A DNA stretch of 64,000 nucleotides from positions 98,226-162,225 of the forward strand of contig DASXUK010000026.1 in NCBI GenBank assembly GCA_036504875.1, in the 5' to 3' direction. Position numbers and translations under genes: made by a program. The notes under the pieces were generated by a model. It saw nothing but the letters and a program-made list of their open reading frames with translations, did not search any database and was not told where the DNA came from. This stretch comes from JACPFJ01 sp036504875 (GTDB lineage: Bacteria; Desulfobacterota; Desulfuromonadia; Geobacterales; Pseudopelobacteraceae). Shown here in pieces: positions 27,270-35,977 of the stretch (position 1 is the first letter of the stretch; every line of letters starts with the position of its first letter).

Positions 27270-28589
27270 GTGCCGGATACCTCCATTAACCTAGAAAAAT
27301 ATTACAAGGCGGTTGAATCCGCCAACCCTATACGGTTACACGGCAAGGTTACTCAGGTGGTAGGTCTGGTCATAGAAGGTTATTGCCCGGATACTTCGGT
27401 AGGCGCAATCTGTGAAATCCGACCACAGGAGGGTGAGCCGATTCCGGCTGAGGTAGTCGGCTTTCGCAACAACAAGACTCTTTTAATGCCCTTGGGCGAA
27501 ATCAGGGGAGTAGGCCTTGATAGCCTGATCACCGTGCGCCGAGATAAGGCTTCCATGGGGGTTGGCCCACTTATGTTGGGGCGTGTGATTGATGGCCTTG
27601 GAAACCCTATCGATGACAAGGGGCCGTTGCGGGTGGAAGAAGAATATCCAATCTATGCCGCCCCAGTCAATCCGATGACGCGTCCACCGATCCGGAAACC
27701 GCTTGACCTAGGCATCAGGAGTATCAATGGGTTGCTGACATGTGGACAGGGGCAGCGAATTGGTATTATGGCAGGTTCAGGTGTCGGAAAGTCGACACTA
27801 CTGGGCATGATTGCCCGCTATACCGAGGCCGATGTCAATGTTATTGCTCTGATTGGCGAGCGCGGTCGCGAGCTGCGGGAATTTATTGAGAAAGACCTTC
27901 AGGAAGAAGGGCTGAAAAAATCGGTTGTGGTAGTAGCTACTTCGGATCAGCCGCCGCTGGTGCGGATGCGCGGTGCCTATATTGCTACCACCATTGCAGA
28001 ATATTTTCAGAAACAGGGTAAAAAGGTGCTGCTGATGATGGATTCGGCCACCCGTTTTGCCATGGCAATGCGTGAGGTGGGTTTGGCAATCGGTGAACCA
28101 CCCACCACCAAGGGCTATACCCCCTCGGTGTTTGCTGCTTTGCCCAAGTTGCTCGAGCGGGCCGGTAATTTTTCAGAGGGAAGCATTACAGGGCTTTACA
28201 CGGTTCTGGTCGAAGGAGATGATTTTAATGAACCGATCTCCGACTCGATGCGCAGCATCCTGGATGGACACATCGTGCTGTCGCGCAGCTTGGCAGCCTT
28301 GAATGTTTATCCCCCGATCGACATACTGGCCAGTGCCAGCCGGGTCATGAATGATGTTACTTCCTCTGAGCACCAGGTCCTGGCCGGGCGCTTCAAGGAA
28401 ACGCTAGCCACTTATCGACAGTCGGAGGACCTGATTAATATCGGCGCTTACAAGACAGGCAGCAACCATGGAATAGATTATGCAGTTTTAAAAAAAGAGC
28501 GAATGATGTCATACCTTAAACAGGCGATTCATGACCCCGTCTCACTGGAAGGCGCTGTTCAGGAACTGAAGGACATCTTCCATAGCTGA
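27270..28589 (+). CDS. fliI: Flagellar export ATPase FliI
   Basis: A 439-residue F1-beta-like ATPase of the flagellar type III export apparatus. The Walker A loop AGSGVGKST lies near residues 168-176, Walker B is LLMMDSATRFAMA, and the flagellar/type III signature GEPPTTKGYTPSVFA follows. It starts with GTG at 27270 preceded by GGGG. It is flanked by fliH and fliJ, its direct partners. Confidence 0.97.
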   Translation: MPDTSINLEKYYKAVESANPIRLHGKVTQVVGLVIEGYCPDTSVGAICEIRPQEGEPIPAEVVGFRNNKTLLMPLGEIRGVGLDSLITVRRDKASMGVGPLMLGRVIDGLGNPIDDKGPLRVEEEYPIYAAPVNPMTRPPIRKPLDLGIRSINGLLTCGQGQRIGIMAGSGVGKSTLLGMIARYTEADVNVIALIGERGRELREFIEKDLQEEGLKKSVVVVATSDQPPLVRMRGAYIATTIAEYFQKQGKKVLLMMDSATRFAMAMREVGLAIGEPPTTKGYTPSVFAALPKLLERAGNFSEGSITGLYTVLVEGDDFNEPISDSMRSILDGHIVLSRSLAALNVYPPIDILASASRVMNDVTSSEHQVLAGRFKETLATYRQSEDLINIGAYKTGSNHGIDYAVLKKERMMSYLKQAIHDPVSLEGAVQELKDIFHS

Positions 28590-28617
28590 TGCTCGCGATG
28601 CAAAAGGGTAAGTCTCC

Positions 28618-29061
28618 ATGACTGCTAAACGTTTTGAAATGGAACAGGTGCTCAGATATCGGACGGAAGTTGAACGAATACGCAAGCTGGAGTTCATGGC
28701 CGCCAAACAGGCCCACGAGCATGCCTGTGACCGACTCCGGAAAGAGGAGGAGCTCATTGACTCCCTCTCCAAAGAGTTCAGCGATTGTCAGGGCGCCTTA
28801 AACAATATCGAAGATCTTCGCCTGTATGCAGATTTTTTTGTTCACAAGCGCGAAGAGATTAAGGATCGCAGGGAACACATTCATCGGCTGGACGGCGTTA
28901 TGAATGAAAGCCGGGAGACCTTGCTGGATGCCACCAAGGACAAAAAGGTGCTGGAATCTCTCAAGGACAAAAAGGCAAAGGAGTTCAGGCTGGCAATGAG
29001 CCGAAAAGAACAATCATTTATGGACGAGATCGCTGTCCAAAAAAAAGAAAATCCGCGATGA
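28618..29061 (+). CDS. fliJ: Flagellar export protein FliJ
   Basis: A 147-residue, highly charged protein predicted to be almost entirely coiled coil, as in the FliJ family, which forms the central stalk of the FliI hexamer. Family similarity in sequence is low, so the call rests on length, coiled-coil nature, the start (MEQVLRYRTEVERIRKLE) and position after fliI. It overlaps the next gene by four bases. Confidence 0.85.
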   Translation: MTAKRFEMEQVLRYRTEVERIRKLEFMAAKQAHEHACDRLRKEEELIDSLSKEFSDCQGALNNIEDLRLYADFFVHKREEIKDRREHIHRLDGVMNESRETLLDATKDKKVLESLKDKKAKEFRLAMSRKEQSFMDEIAVQKKENPR

Positions 29062-29609
29062 AACGGGGCCTGATCCTATTTTCCATTGCCGCTATCGTGG
29101 CTTGGGGGCTCCCACTGCGAAATTCCGGCATCGGCATGTTGAATGCCGGGGCTGAAGGTGAGGCATCCTTGAAGGCTCCAGCTGAAACAGCCACGGCGGG
29201 CCAGCCTCTGAATGCAGCCAGAGCGGCTCGCGAGGAAAAGGCGCTCCAGGAAGCCCGACGGCAACAGATAGCAGAAAAAGAAGCGGCCCTGGCAGCCAAG
29301 GATGCAGAGCTTAAAAAACTGAATGAAAAGCTTGATGGGCAGATAAAGGCGTTCGAAGAATCGAAGCGCCGATTGGATGATTCGCTCAAGGTCCAAAAGA
29401 AAGTGCAGGATGATAAACGAAAGAAAATGATCGGTTTTTTTAAGAAAATGAAGGCTGAGCAAGCTGGCCAACTGATGAACAAGCTTGATGAAGGCCTGGT
29501 CATTGCAATGCTTGATCAGATGGATACCAAAACGGTTATCAAGCTGGTGCCTTTCTTGAGTCAGCCGAGAGTTCTTAAGTGGATTAACGAAAACCTTAAG
29601 GGTGTCTAG
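29058..29609 (+). CDS. motE: MotE-like periplasmic coiled-coil protein
   Basis: A 183-residue protein with an N-terminal hydrophobic anchor (about 4-17), an Ala/Glu-rich segment, a long coiled coil (about 60-130), and a C-terminal domain like the MgtE N-terminal/FliG-M fold (KAEQAGQLMNKLDEGLVIAM, then RVLKWINENL). This architecture fits MotE, a periplasmic chaperone of the stator protein MotC in alphaproteobacteria. Related genes commonly sit between fliJ and fliK in deltaproteobacteria. No mot gene is in the window, so the partner is unknown. Confidence 0.75.
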   Translation: MKRGLILFSIAAIVAWGLPLRNSGIGMLNAGAEGEASLKAPAETATAGQPLNAARAAREEKALQEARRQQIAEKEAALAAKDAELKKLNEKLDGQIKAFEESKRRLDDSLKVQKKVQDDKRKKMIGFFKKMKAEQAGQLMNKLDEGLVIAMLDQMDTKTVIKLVPFLSQPRVLKWINENLKGV

Positions 29610-29674
29610 GCTTTTATGGACAGTATTGCTGTCCATGTCCATAAAAATCCAAAAAAGAAAGGTGGTGATACGAA

Positions 29675-31498
29675 ATGGATATAGGACAGATGATTATGAC
29701 GACCCCGATGCCATTGGCCGTGGCCTCGCAGGTCAATGCACCGGACTCCTCGACAGCTTCAGCAATTTCCGGGATGCCGGCACAGAGCCCTTTTGCAGGT
29801 TTGCTGCGCGGGAATTCACCGTTATCTTCAGTCACCAAAACTACGACTGATGCGGCAAGAACAGGGGCGGAGACGCAGGCTGCCGTCAATGGAGAGGCCT
29901 TGAAATCAGCTGAACTCACCCCGGAGCTCATGGTTACACTCCTAAGCTTGGAAAACCCGCAATCTTCAGCAGGGATTGCCGTTCATGATGACAAAAGTGA
30001 AACAACAGAAAAACCAGCACACACAGATGCACCAATGCCACAGGATGTGGCACTGCTTGAGGCAGGTATGCAGATAGTCCTGCTACCGCAGAGCAACGGC
30101 AGAATGCCGGAAAGTCAAAATAATGGCCAGAACGCGCAGGCAAATGTAAGGGAACCGTTGCAACCAGCTGTTAGGATGGAGGACAAGTTGGTTTCGCCTG
30201 GCGCCGTTGATCCGGGCATGATCAAAGGTCAGGAAGTTACTACAGGTGAGGCATTCGCTGCTGCAATAAAAGCGGCCCCTGCTGCTGTTTCCTCCTATAG
30301 AGCCGGTTCAGCCACACTAAGCCAGCAGACTGAAACTACAGCAAAGCAGGAAGTGATAAGTGCTGTCGAAGAGCTAAAAGGCAGTAAAGATAGCCTTGTC
30401 GGAGCCAAATTATTGACCACAGAAGGTGGCCCGGCTCAGGCTGAGACCAAATCGGGCATTGACAGCCTGCATTGGGCTCAAAAGGATACTAAAACGACTG
30501 ATTCATTGGAGACTGCATCAATAACTGAAAAACAGGCCGGTGTTAAAGCCGCTGACGCTTCGGTGCCGGTGACAATCTCCCGTAATCAGACAGCTACTGG
30601 ATTCACTTCAACACCAGCGGCTGGTTCTCCGGAAACCCCACTAGTCCAGCCTGATCCAAGGGCTGGTACGGCAACAGTGCTTTCTGAACAGGTGACAGCG
30701 CCGCAGGCTGAAATCCGCGTAGTTCATGCTTCAGCGGTTACTCACCCTCAGGCTGCCGTTGTTATGGATTCAATTAACAAAAAAACAGACAGCCGTGAAG
30801 ATGTATCATTAAAACAACAGCTTGATACGGCAACCATTAAAAAGGACCTGGAAGGAGGACCCCTCAGCCTTCAGAAAGTGGCCGCCTCTTTTGCAGCAGA
30901 GAATGAAGTCCTTGGGGAAGGCAACAAGAAGGCCGGCGATCAGGGATTAAACGAACAATTCCTTTCGTCCAATGCTCTCCAGCATTCAAAGACCAATGAG
31001 AAACAGCTTGACAGTACATCGGTTATTGTTCAGAAGGAACCGGCCAGATCTGACCTGCCTGAAAATGTTGTTCGCCAGGTAAAGGATATGCTTGTTAACC
31101 GCGAAATCAAGTCGGGAAATGAGCAGATGACATTGAAGCTCTCGCCTGAACACCTGGGAGAGTTGACCCTGAACCTGAAAATGGAGAACCAGCAGCTAAG
31201 AGTACAGATTGTTGCTGAAAATCAGGGCGTTAAAGATGCCTTGATGCAACATTCGGAAAGTTTAAAGGAATCCCTCTCTCGCCAAAACATCAAGATGGAA
31301 TCCTTTGAAGTGGTAACCAGCGGTGGACAACGAGGTTTCGAGCAGAATGACAAGGGCTGGAAACAATTGGCGCAGCAGCAGTTCGTAGCCAGAGCACCGG
31401 CATACGGTTCCCGCTACGCCATTCCGGAAGCGAATACCGTTGTCTTGCCGCACTACGGCAAATCACAGCAGTACGCGATGGTTGACGTTCATTATTAA
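29675..31498 (+). CDS. fliK: Flagellar hook-length control protein FliK
   Basis: A 607-residue exported ruler. The long N-terminal part (about 1-450) is low in complexity and rich in Ala, Thr, Gln and Ser, as expected of the disordered ruler. The C-terminal Flg_hook domain is clear (EQMTLKLSPEHLGELTLNLK, then LRVQIVAENQGVKDALMQH). Position before flgD and flgE is canonical. AAGAAAGGTGG precedes the ATG. The protein shares only the C-terminal domain with the FliK-like protein at 14024. Confidence 0.93.
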   Translation: MDIGQMIMTTPMPLAVASQVNAPDSSTASAISGMPAQSPFAGLLRGNSPLSSVTKTTTDAARTGAETQAAVNGEALKSAELTPELMVTLLSLENPQSSAGIAVHDDKSETTEKPAHTDAPMPQDVALLEAGMQIVLLPQSNGRMPESQNNGQNAQANVREPLQPAVRMEDKLVSPGAVDPGMIKGQEVTTGEAFAAAIKAAPAAVSSYRAGSATLSQQTETTAKQEVISAVEELKGSKDSLVGAKLLTTEGGPAQAETKSGIDSLHWAQKDTKTTDSLETASITEKQAGVKAADASVPVTISRNQTATGFTSTPAAGSPETPLVQPDPRAGTATVLSEQVTAPQAEIRVVHASAVTHPQAAVVMDSINKKTDSREDVSLKQQLDTATIKKDLEGGPLSLQKVAASFAAENEVLGEGNKKAGDQGLNEQFLSSNALQHSKTNEKQLDSTSVIVQKEPARSDLPENVVRQVKDMLVNREIKSGNEQMTLKLSPEHLGELTLNLKMENQQLRVQIVAENQGVKDALMQHSESLKESLSRQNIKMESFEVVTSGGQRGFEQNDKGWKQLAQQQFVARAPAYGSRYAIPEANTVVLPHYGKSQQYAMVDVHY

Positions 31499-31515
31499 AA
31501 AAGGAGGTGTTTAGC

Positions 31516-32178
31516 GTGGTAAACAGTGTAACTTCAACAACCGATTCAAGCGCGGCAGCTGCTGCAATGAAGAAGTCCATGGGCATGAACAAGGATGATT
31601 TCCTGAAGCTGTTCATGGAGCAATTGAAGAATCAGGATCCACTCAAGCCGACGGACGCAAGCGCAATGCTTCAACAGCTTTCCCAGCTTACCCAGGTAGA
31701 GCAGGCCTACAATACCAACACAAACCTGGCGAGCCTGCTGGCAGCACAGAATAACTCCAACACCATGACTTCCGTATCGTTCATCGGCAAAACCGTCAAG
31801 GCAAACGGCAACAGCACTTCATTTGACGGTACATCACCATCGTCACTTCAATTCAATCTTTCTGTACCAACCACTGCGGCCACTGTTTCAATCACTGATT
31901 CGGCAGGGCGCGTTGTCAGAACCGCTTCGCTGGGGGCTATGTCGGCAGGTGATGGCAGCATTGCCTGGGATGGAACTGATAACAGCGGTAAAAAGCTACC
32001 TGCCGGAGTATACAGTTTTTCCGTGACAGGGAATACAGCCAGCGGGACTTCCATTGCGGCAACAACCTTCACCAGCGGGCGCATCGATGGCGTCTCGATG
32101 AATAATGGAACACCATCACTTATGATTGGTGCTGCCTCGGTAGCCTTGGCCGATGTGATCAGCGTAAAGGGGGTGTAA
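31516..32178 (+). CDS. flgD: Hook cap (scaffold) protein FlgD
   Basis: A 220-residue protein that caps the growing hook. It has the N-terminal FlgD signature (MNKDDFLKLFMEQLKNQDPL, then SAMLQQLSQLTQVEQ) and a C-terminal FnIII/Tudor-like domain (TDSAGRVVRTASLGAM, WDGTDNSGKKLPAGVYSFSV). The start is the GTG at 31516, eight bases after AAGGAGG; a GTG at 31507 overlaps that site. It lies between fliK and the hook gene. Confidence 0.95.
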   Translation: MVNSVTSTTDSSAAAAAMKKSMGMNKDDFLKLFMEQLKNQDPLKPTDASAMLQQLSQLTQVEQAYNTNTNLASLLAAQNNSNTMTSVSFIGKTVKANGNSTSFDGTSPSSLQFNLSVPTTAATVSITDSAGRVVRTASLGAMSAGDGSIAWDGTDNSGKKLPAGVYSFSVTGNTASGTSIAATTFTSGRIDGVSMNNGTPSLMIGAASVALADVISVKGV

Positions 32179-32184
32179 CAAAAA

Positions 32185-32571
32185 ATGGTAGACCAGATTT
32201 TTTTCCCAAATCCGATCAAGCCGATAGGAACCGACCGCCCGCAACCGCAGAAACAAACTGCAGGGCAAACAGGGAACTCCGCCTTTGCCAGAGTTCTTGA
32301 CGAAAAACTGCCGGCGCAGGGTGTAAAGTTCTCGCAGCATGCCCAGGACAGGCTTAAGGCGCGCAACATAACTCTTTCCGCCAACGACCTTGCCAATCTG
32401 GAGGGGGCTGTCAACAGTGTCGCCCTGAAGGGTGGTAAGGAATCGCTGGTCATGATGAAGGATGCGGCGCTGGTTGTCAGCATCAAGAACCGGACCGTGG
32501 TGACGGCACTGGACCGCAGCCAGATGCAGGGCAATGTTTTTACCAATATCGATTCAGCAGTAATCCTTTAA
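32185..32571 (+). CDS. Flagellar operon protein of the TIGR02530 type
   Basis: A 128-residue, probably cytoplasmic protein. Its core (VKFSQHAQDRLKARNI, then VALKGGKESLVMMKDAALVV) matches the small family found in flagellar operons between flgD and flgE. Its molecular function is not established to my knowledge. It follows flgD after six bases. In the 93-base gap to flgE, GGGCT...AGCCC enclosing CCTC...GAGG (32581-32605) can form a short hairpin without a T tract. Confidence 0.85.
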   Translation: MVDQIFFPNPIKPIGTDRPQPQKQTAGQTGNSAFARVLDEKLPAQGVKFSQHAQDRLKARNITLSANDLANLEGAVNSVALKGGKESLVMMKDAALVVSIKNRTVVTALDRSQMQGNVFTNIDSAVIL

Positions 32572-32664
32572 AAACAGCACGGGCTGGACCTCCTTGAGGA
32601 AGCCCCGAAGTGCCGATCGATTGACGCGCTTCAACCAAACTCAAAGAAATCAGGAGGCAACACA

Positions 32665-33552
32665 ATGAGTATTACGTCCGCAATGTTTACCGGTGTAAGC
32701 GGTCTTTTGGCCAATGCCGAAGGTATCAATGTTATTGGCAACAATCTCTCCAACGTCAACACCATAGGCTTCAAAAGTGGCCGCATGTTGTTTTCCGACA
32801 TGCTGTCAGCCAACATCGGCAATGGCTCCCAGATCGGACGCGGCACCCAGATACAGAAGGTTGATAATCTTTTCACCCAGAGCTCTTTTGAGACTACCGA
32901 AAACGTGACGGACCTGGCAATTCAAGGTAATACTTTCTTCGCCGTCAAGGATCCTAATGCCGCAGCGCCGGTCAACCAAAATGGCGCCATGTTGACTAGG
33001 GCCGGTGCTTTTCGTCTGGACAGCAATTTGAATCTTGTCAATCCAGATGGTTACCAGGTTCTGGATACGCAGGGCAATCCGATCAAGTTTCTTGATGATG
33101 GAGTCGTTGCGAATAATGCTACTAACTTTTCAAAAATCACCAGTATTGATTCCAGCGGTCTGATTACCTATCTCGGCAAAGACGGCATCACCACCAATTA
33201 CTATAATACTACAGGCGCGGTTGGAGTTGCGGCCAATGCGCTCAATGCCGGCACGGTGCAACGGCTGGCAGTGGTGACGGTCACTAATCCCGGTGGCTTG
33301 GACAAGGCCGGCGGAACGCTCTTCAGGCCAACGGCCGCTTCCGGTGTCTCAGCAGCGGCATTCACTCTGGCCAACAACAAAGCAAATGGCAGCAGTGAAA
33401 AGATCTACACCAACTCTCTCGAGCAGAGTAATGTGGATATGGCGGGTCAGTTCGTCAAGATGATCCTGACTCAGCGGGCCTATTCCGCTAATTCCAAGAC
33501 CATTACCACGGCGGATGAAATGACCCAGGAAGTGCTGAATCTCAAGCGCTAA
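32665..33552 (+). CDS. flgE: Flagellar hook protein FlgE, short form
   Basis: A 295-residue hook subunit. The N-terminal D0/D1 signature is intact (GINVIGNNLSNVNTIGFK), as are the FSDMLSANIG...FTQSSFETT segment and the C-terminal helix (EQSNVDMAGQFVKMILTQRA). The middle, where the surface domains of most hook proteins lie, is only about 120 residues; typical FlgE is about 400 or more. AGGAGG precedes the ATG. Its place after flgD and fliK identifies it as the hook. A distal-rod protein is the alternative, but flgF and flgG occur separately at 44240 and 45016. Confidence 0.85.
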   Translation: MSITSAMFTGVSGLLANAEGINVIGNNLSNVNTIGFKSGRMLFSDMLSANIGNGSQIGRGTQIQKVDNLFTQSSFETTENVTDLAIQGNTFFAVKDPNAAAPVNQNGAMLTRAGAFRLDSNLNLVNPDGYQVLDTQGNPIKFLDDGVVANNATNFSKITSIDSSGLITYLGKDGITTNYYNTTGAVGVAANALNAGTVQRLAVVTVTNPGGLDKAGGTLFRPTAASGVSAAAFTLANNKANGSSEKIYTNSLEQSNVDMAGQFVKMILTQRAYSANSKTITTADEMTQEVLNLKR

Positions 33553-33570
33553 CAGAATTATAAGCAGGTA

Positions 33571-33615
33571 GGAAAACGGGGGCGTATCTCCATGGCTGAT
33601 ACTCCTCCGTTTTCC
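33571..33615 (+). terminator. Long hairpin after flgE (attenuator or mRNA stabiliser)
   Basis: GGAAAACGG at 33571 begins a 17-base arm paired with the arm ending CCGTTTTCC at 33615, with one G-U pair, one mismatch and an 11-base loop. No proper T run follows (GGTCTTTAATT), so full termination is unlikely. It begins 19 bases after the flgE stop and lies within the 144-base gap before fliL. It probably limits read-through or protects the abundant hook mRNA. Confidence 0.6.
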
Positions 33616-33696
33616 GGTCTTTAATTGGTTGCAAAAAGGTTGGTTTGAGTTTTAAATAGCAGATTGTATTAATACCATTGATGGCGGAGGAAAAAC

Positions 33697-34257
33697 ATGG
33701 CCAAGGACGAGCAGCCAGTCACTGAAACTGAAGGCGGGGGCGGCAACAAGAAAAAACTTATCATAATTGGCGCTGCTGTGGCTGTGGCTGTAGTTTTGGC
33801 CATTATGGCCTTTACGCTAATGGGCAAAGGCGATAAGAAGACTGCCAAAGAGGGGGCCGAAGCCGGCACCGAGGCTAAAGCAGATGGCAAAGCCGAAGCT
33901 AAAACTGAAGGTGGCGGTCATGGCGGCGGCGCCAAAGAAGGTGCCCAAGCCGGCGCAACCAACGTGTTTGCCTTGGAACCTTTTATTGTCAATATCTATG
34001 ATGGCCAGGAGCTGCGCTACCTGAAGGTAAAGGTGGAGATGGAGATGGCAAACCCGGCGGTCAAGGGGGAGCTGGAAGTCCGTCTGGCCGCTTTAAGGGA
34101 TGCTATTCTGGTCCTGTTGAGCTCGAAGACGATGCAGGATATTCAGGACGTTCAGGGTAAGAACCAGCTCAAGGAAGAAATTCTAGGCGCAGTCAACAAA
34201 CAGATACCTCCGGGCAAGATTGCTAAAATATTTTTTACCGATTTTGTGGTTCAGTAA
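33697..34257 (+). CDS. fliL: Flagellar basal body-associated protein FliL
   Basis: A 186-residue single-pass inner-membrane protein. TM is at about 18-42. A low-complexity Ala/Gly/Lys/Glu linker (about 45-87) follows, longer than usual, then the periplasmic FliL domain (LEPFIVNIYDGQELRYLKV, KIFFTDFVVQ). FliL surrounds and supports the stator. GGCGGAGG lies before the ATG. It starts the fliLMNOPQR-flhB run. Confidence 0.92.
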   Translation: MAKDEQPVTETEGGGGNKKKLIIIGAAVAVAVVLAIMAFTLMGKGDKKTAKEGAEAGTEAKADGKAEAKTEGGGHGGGAKEGAQAGATNVFALEPFIVNIYDGQELRYLKVKVEMEMANPAVKGELEVRLAALRDAILVLLSSKTMQDIQDVQGKNQLKEEILGAVNKQIPPGKIAKIFFTDFVVQ

Positions 34258-34275
34258 AGGTTAACCCGGATTACT

Positions 34276-35265
34276 ATGGAAAAGATACTTACAAAAGCTG
34301 AGATAGAAGCACTCCTAAATGCAGTGTTCGACGGTCGGATAGAGCCGGAAAAGGAGCTTTCTAAGGCCGAGGGGAGTGCTGTCGCTTACGATCTTTTCAA
34401 TAGCGAGGCCCACAAGGGATTTGTCCCGAATCTGGACATCATCTACGACAGTTTTATCCGTTACAATCGAGTCAATCTTTCCAACCGGCTGCGCAAGGTA
34501 GTCGAAATCAAGAAATTAGGCGCCAAATCCTATAAATTCGATGATTTTCTTCAAACTCTTCCGTCACCGGTTTGTATGGCAATATTCAAGATCGAGCCGC
34601 TCAAGGGAGCAGCCCTGATTTCTTTTGACAGCTCTTTGGTGCTGGCCTTGGTGGACAGTCTTTTGGGTGGCACGGGCACGTCAAACAAATTGCAAATGGC
34701 TAATCGGTTATTTACTTCAATTGAGCTGCGCCTGGTTGAAAAGATTGTCAGAGATATACTGGCTGACCTGGAAAAGGCCTGGGCACCGCTTTACGCCACA
34801 AAGATGAACCTGCTTCGCATGGAGATGAATCCTCGTCTGGTTAATATTGTACCCCCCGAATACCAGATCGTGACGATGTCTCTCAAGATACAGATTGAGG
34901 ACATCTCCGGTAATATGGTGTTTGCCGTTCCGTACATGACCATCGATCCTATTCGTGACAAGCTCAAAGCGGGGATGCAGTTTGACTTGATGGCTATTGA
35001 TCCGCAATGGTCATCCCGACTTTCATCGGGAATACTGGAAGCTCCACTCAATCTTTCAGTAGAGATGGGCAATGCAGCTATTACGCTTCGCGAGTTGCTG
35101 GAGCTTGCTCCCGGCGACACTATCATGCTTGATAAACCCTGCTCCAGCGAACTTGTAGTAAAGGTCGAAGGGGTTCCGAAGTATATGTGCGTTCCGGGCC
35201 TACGCCACGGCAACAAGGCTTTACAGATCAGCAAGACAACCGTTAAAGGGGGCAGTAGTGAGTGA
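34276..35265 (+). CDS. fliM: Flagellar motor switch protein FliM
   Basis: A 329-residue C-ring protein. The N-terminal CheY-P docking motif is present (LTKAEIEALLNAVFDG, matching LSQxEIDALL). The middle CheC-like domain and a C-terminal SpoA domain (VEMGNAAITLRELLELAPGD) follow. The 3' end overlaps fliN by eight bases. The intact docking motif fits the CheY encoded at 18188. Confidence 0.96.
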   Translation: MEKILTKAEIEALLNAVFDGRIEPEKELSKAEGSAVAYDLFNSEAHKGFVPNLDIIYDSFIRYNRVNLSNRLRKVVEIKKLGAKSYKFDDFLQTLPSPVCMAIFKIEPLKGAALISFDSSLVLALVDSLLGGTGTSNKLQMANRLFTSIELRLVEKIVRDILADLEKAWAPLYATKMNLLRMEMNPRLVNIVPPEYQIVTMSLKIQIEDISGNMVFAVPYMTIDPIRDKLKAGMQFDLMAIDPQWSSRLSSGILEAPLNLSVEMGNAAITLRELLELAPGDTIMLDKPCSSELVVKVEGVPKYMCVPGLRHGNKALQISKTTVKGGSSE

Positions 35266-35557
35266 CAAGCCTGAAACAAATGATACTGACCAAGATTTAA
35301 AAAATCTCGATTTTATTCTTGATATTCCTCTGCAGGTAACCGTGGAATTAGGTAGAACCAAATTACTGGTTAAGGATATACTACAGCTTAATCAGGGGGC
35401 AGTTGTGGAACTGACAAAGTTGGCCGGTGAGCCGCTGGATATTTTCGTTAACTCCAAGCTGGTAGCACGTGGTGAGGCGGTAGTTGTAAACGAGAAATTC
35501 GGGGTCCGCTTGGTGGATATAGTAAGCCCCAATGAAAGGGTGGAGAAGATTCTGTGA
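35258..35557 (+). CDS. fliN: Flagellar motor switch protein FliN
   Basis: A 99-residue C-ring protein consisting essentially of one SpoA domain (LQVTVELGRTKLLVKDILQL, then FVNSKLVARGEAVVVNEKFG). It uses a GTG start at 35258 inside the end of fliM, with GGGGGC upstream. It overlaps fliO by four bases. No extra CheC domain is present, so it is FliN and not FliY. Confidence 0.96.
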   Translation: MSDKPETNDTDQDLKNLDFILDIPLQVTVELGRTKLLVKDILQLNQGAVVELTKLAGEPLDIFVNSKLVARGEAVVVNEKFGVRLVDIVSPNERVEKIL

Positions 35558-35976
35558 GGGGTGCACTGGCAATTTTCCTTTTTTGCCTGCCAAAATTAGC
35601 CCACGCCGACGGAACCGCCAGCCAGCAATACAGTTTTTTTTACAGCTTTATTCAGATGGTTGCAGCCCTGGCCATTGTAATCGGTCTAATTCTGCTTACC
35701 CGACATTTCTCCAATAGATTTCTAGGAGGAGTGTCAGCCAATCGGTTGACCTCAAAGCATATCCGCCTGGTTGAAACTCGTTATATCGCTCCTAAAAAAT
35801 CACTGGTTTTAGTCGAAGTTGGTGGTGAATATCTTCTTTTATCCAGCACGGAAGACCGTTTAAAACTTATTAAGAAGGTAGATGTCATCGAGGAAATTGA
35901 GGTGCTGGAAGATCCCGGCATTGTTCGTGCAAAGCTGGTTGATCTGTTTCGTAAGGATGCAGGAAGGCAAGGCTGA
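35554..35976 (+). CDS. fliO: Flagellar export gate assembly protein FliO
   Basis: A 140-residue membrane protein with a short N-terminal signal-like segment, one main membrane helix at about 28-48, and a cytoplasmic domain (IRLVETRYIAPKKSLVLVEV) typical of FliO. It helps FliP assemble. The GTG start overlaps the fliN stop (GTGA). The stop is one base before the fliP start. Confidence 0.88.
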   Translation: MRGALAIFLFCLPKLAHADGTASQQYSFFYSFIQMVAALAIVIGLILLTRHFSNRFLGGVSANRLTSKHIRLVETRYIAPKKSLVLVEVGGEYLLLSSTEDRLKLIKKVDVIEEIEVLEDPGIVRAKLVDLFRKDAGRQG

Positions 35977-35977
35977 C

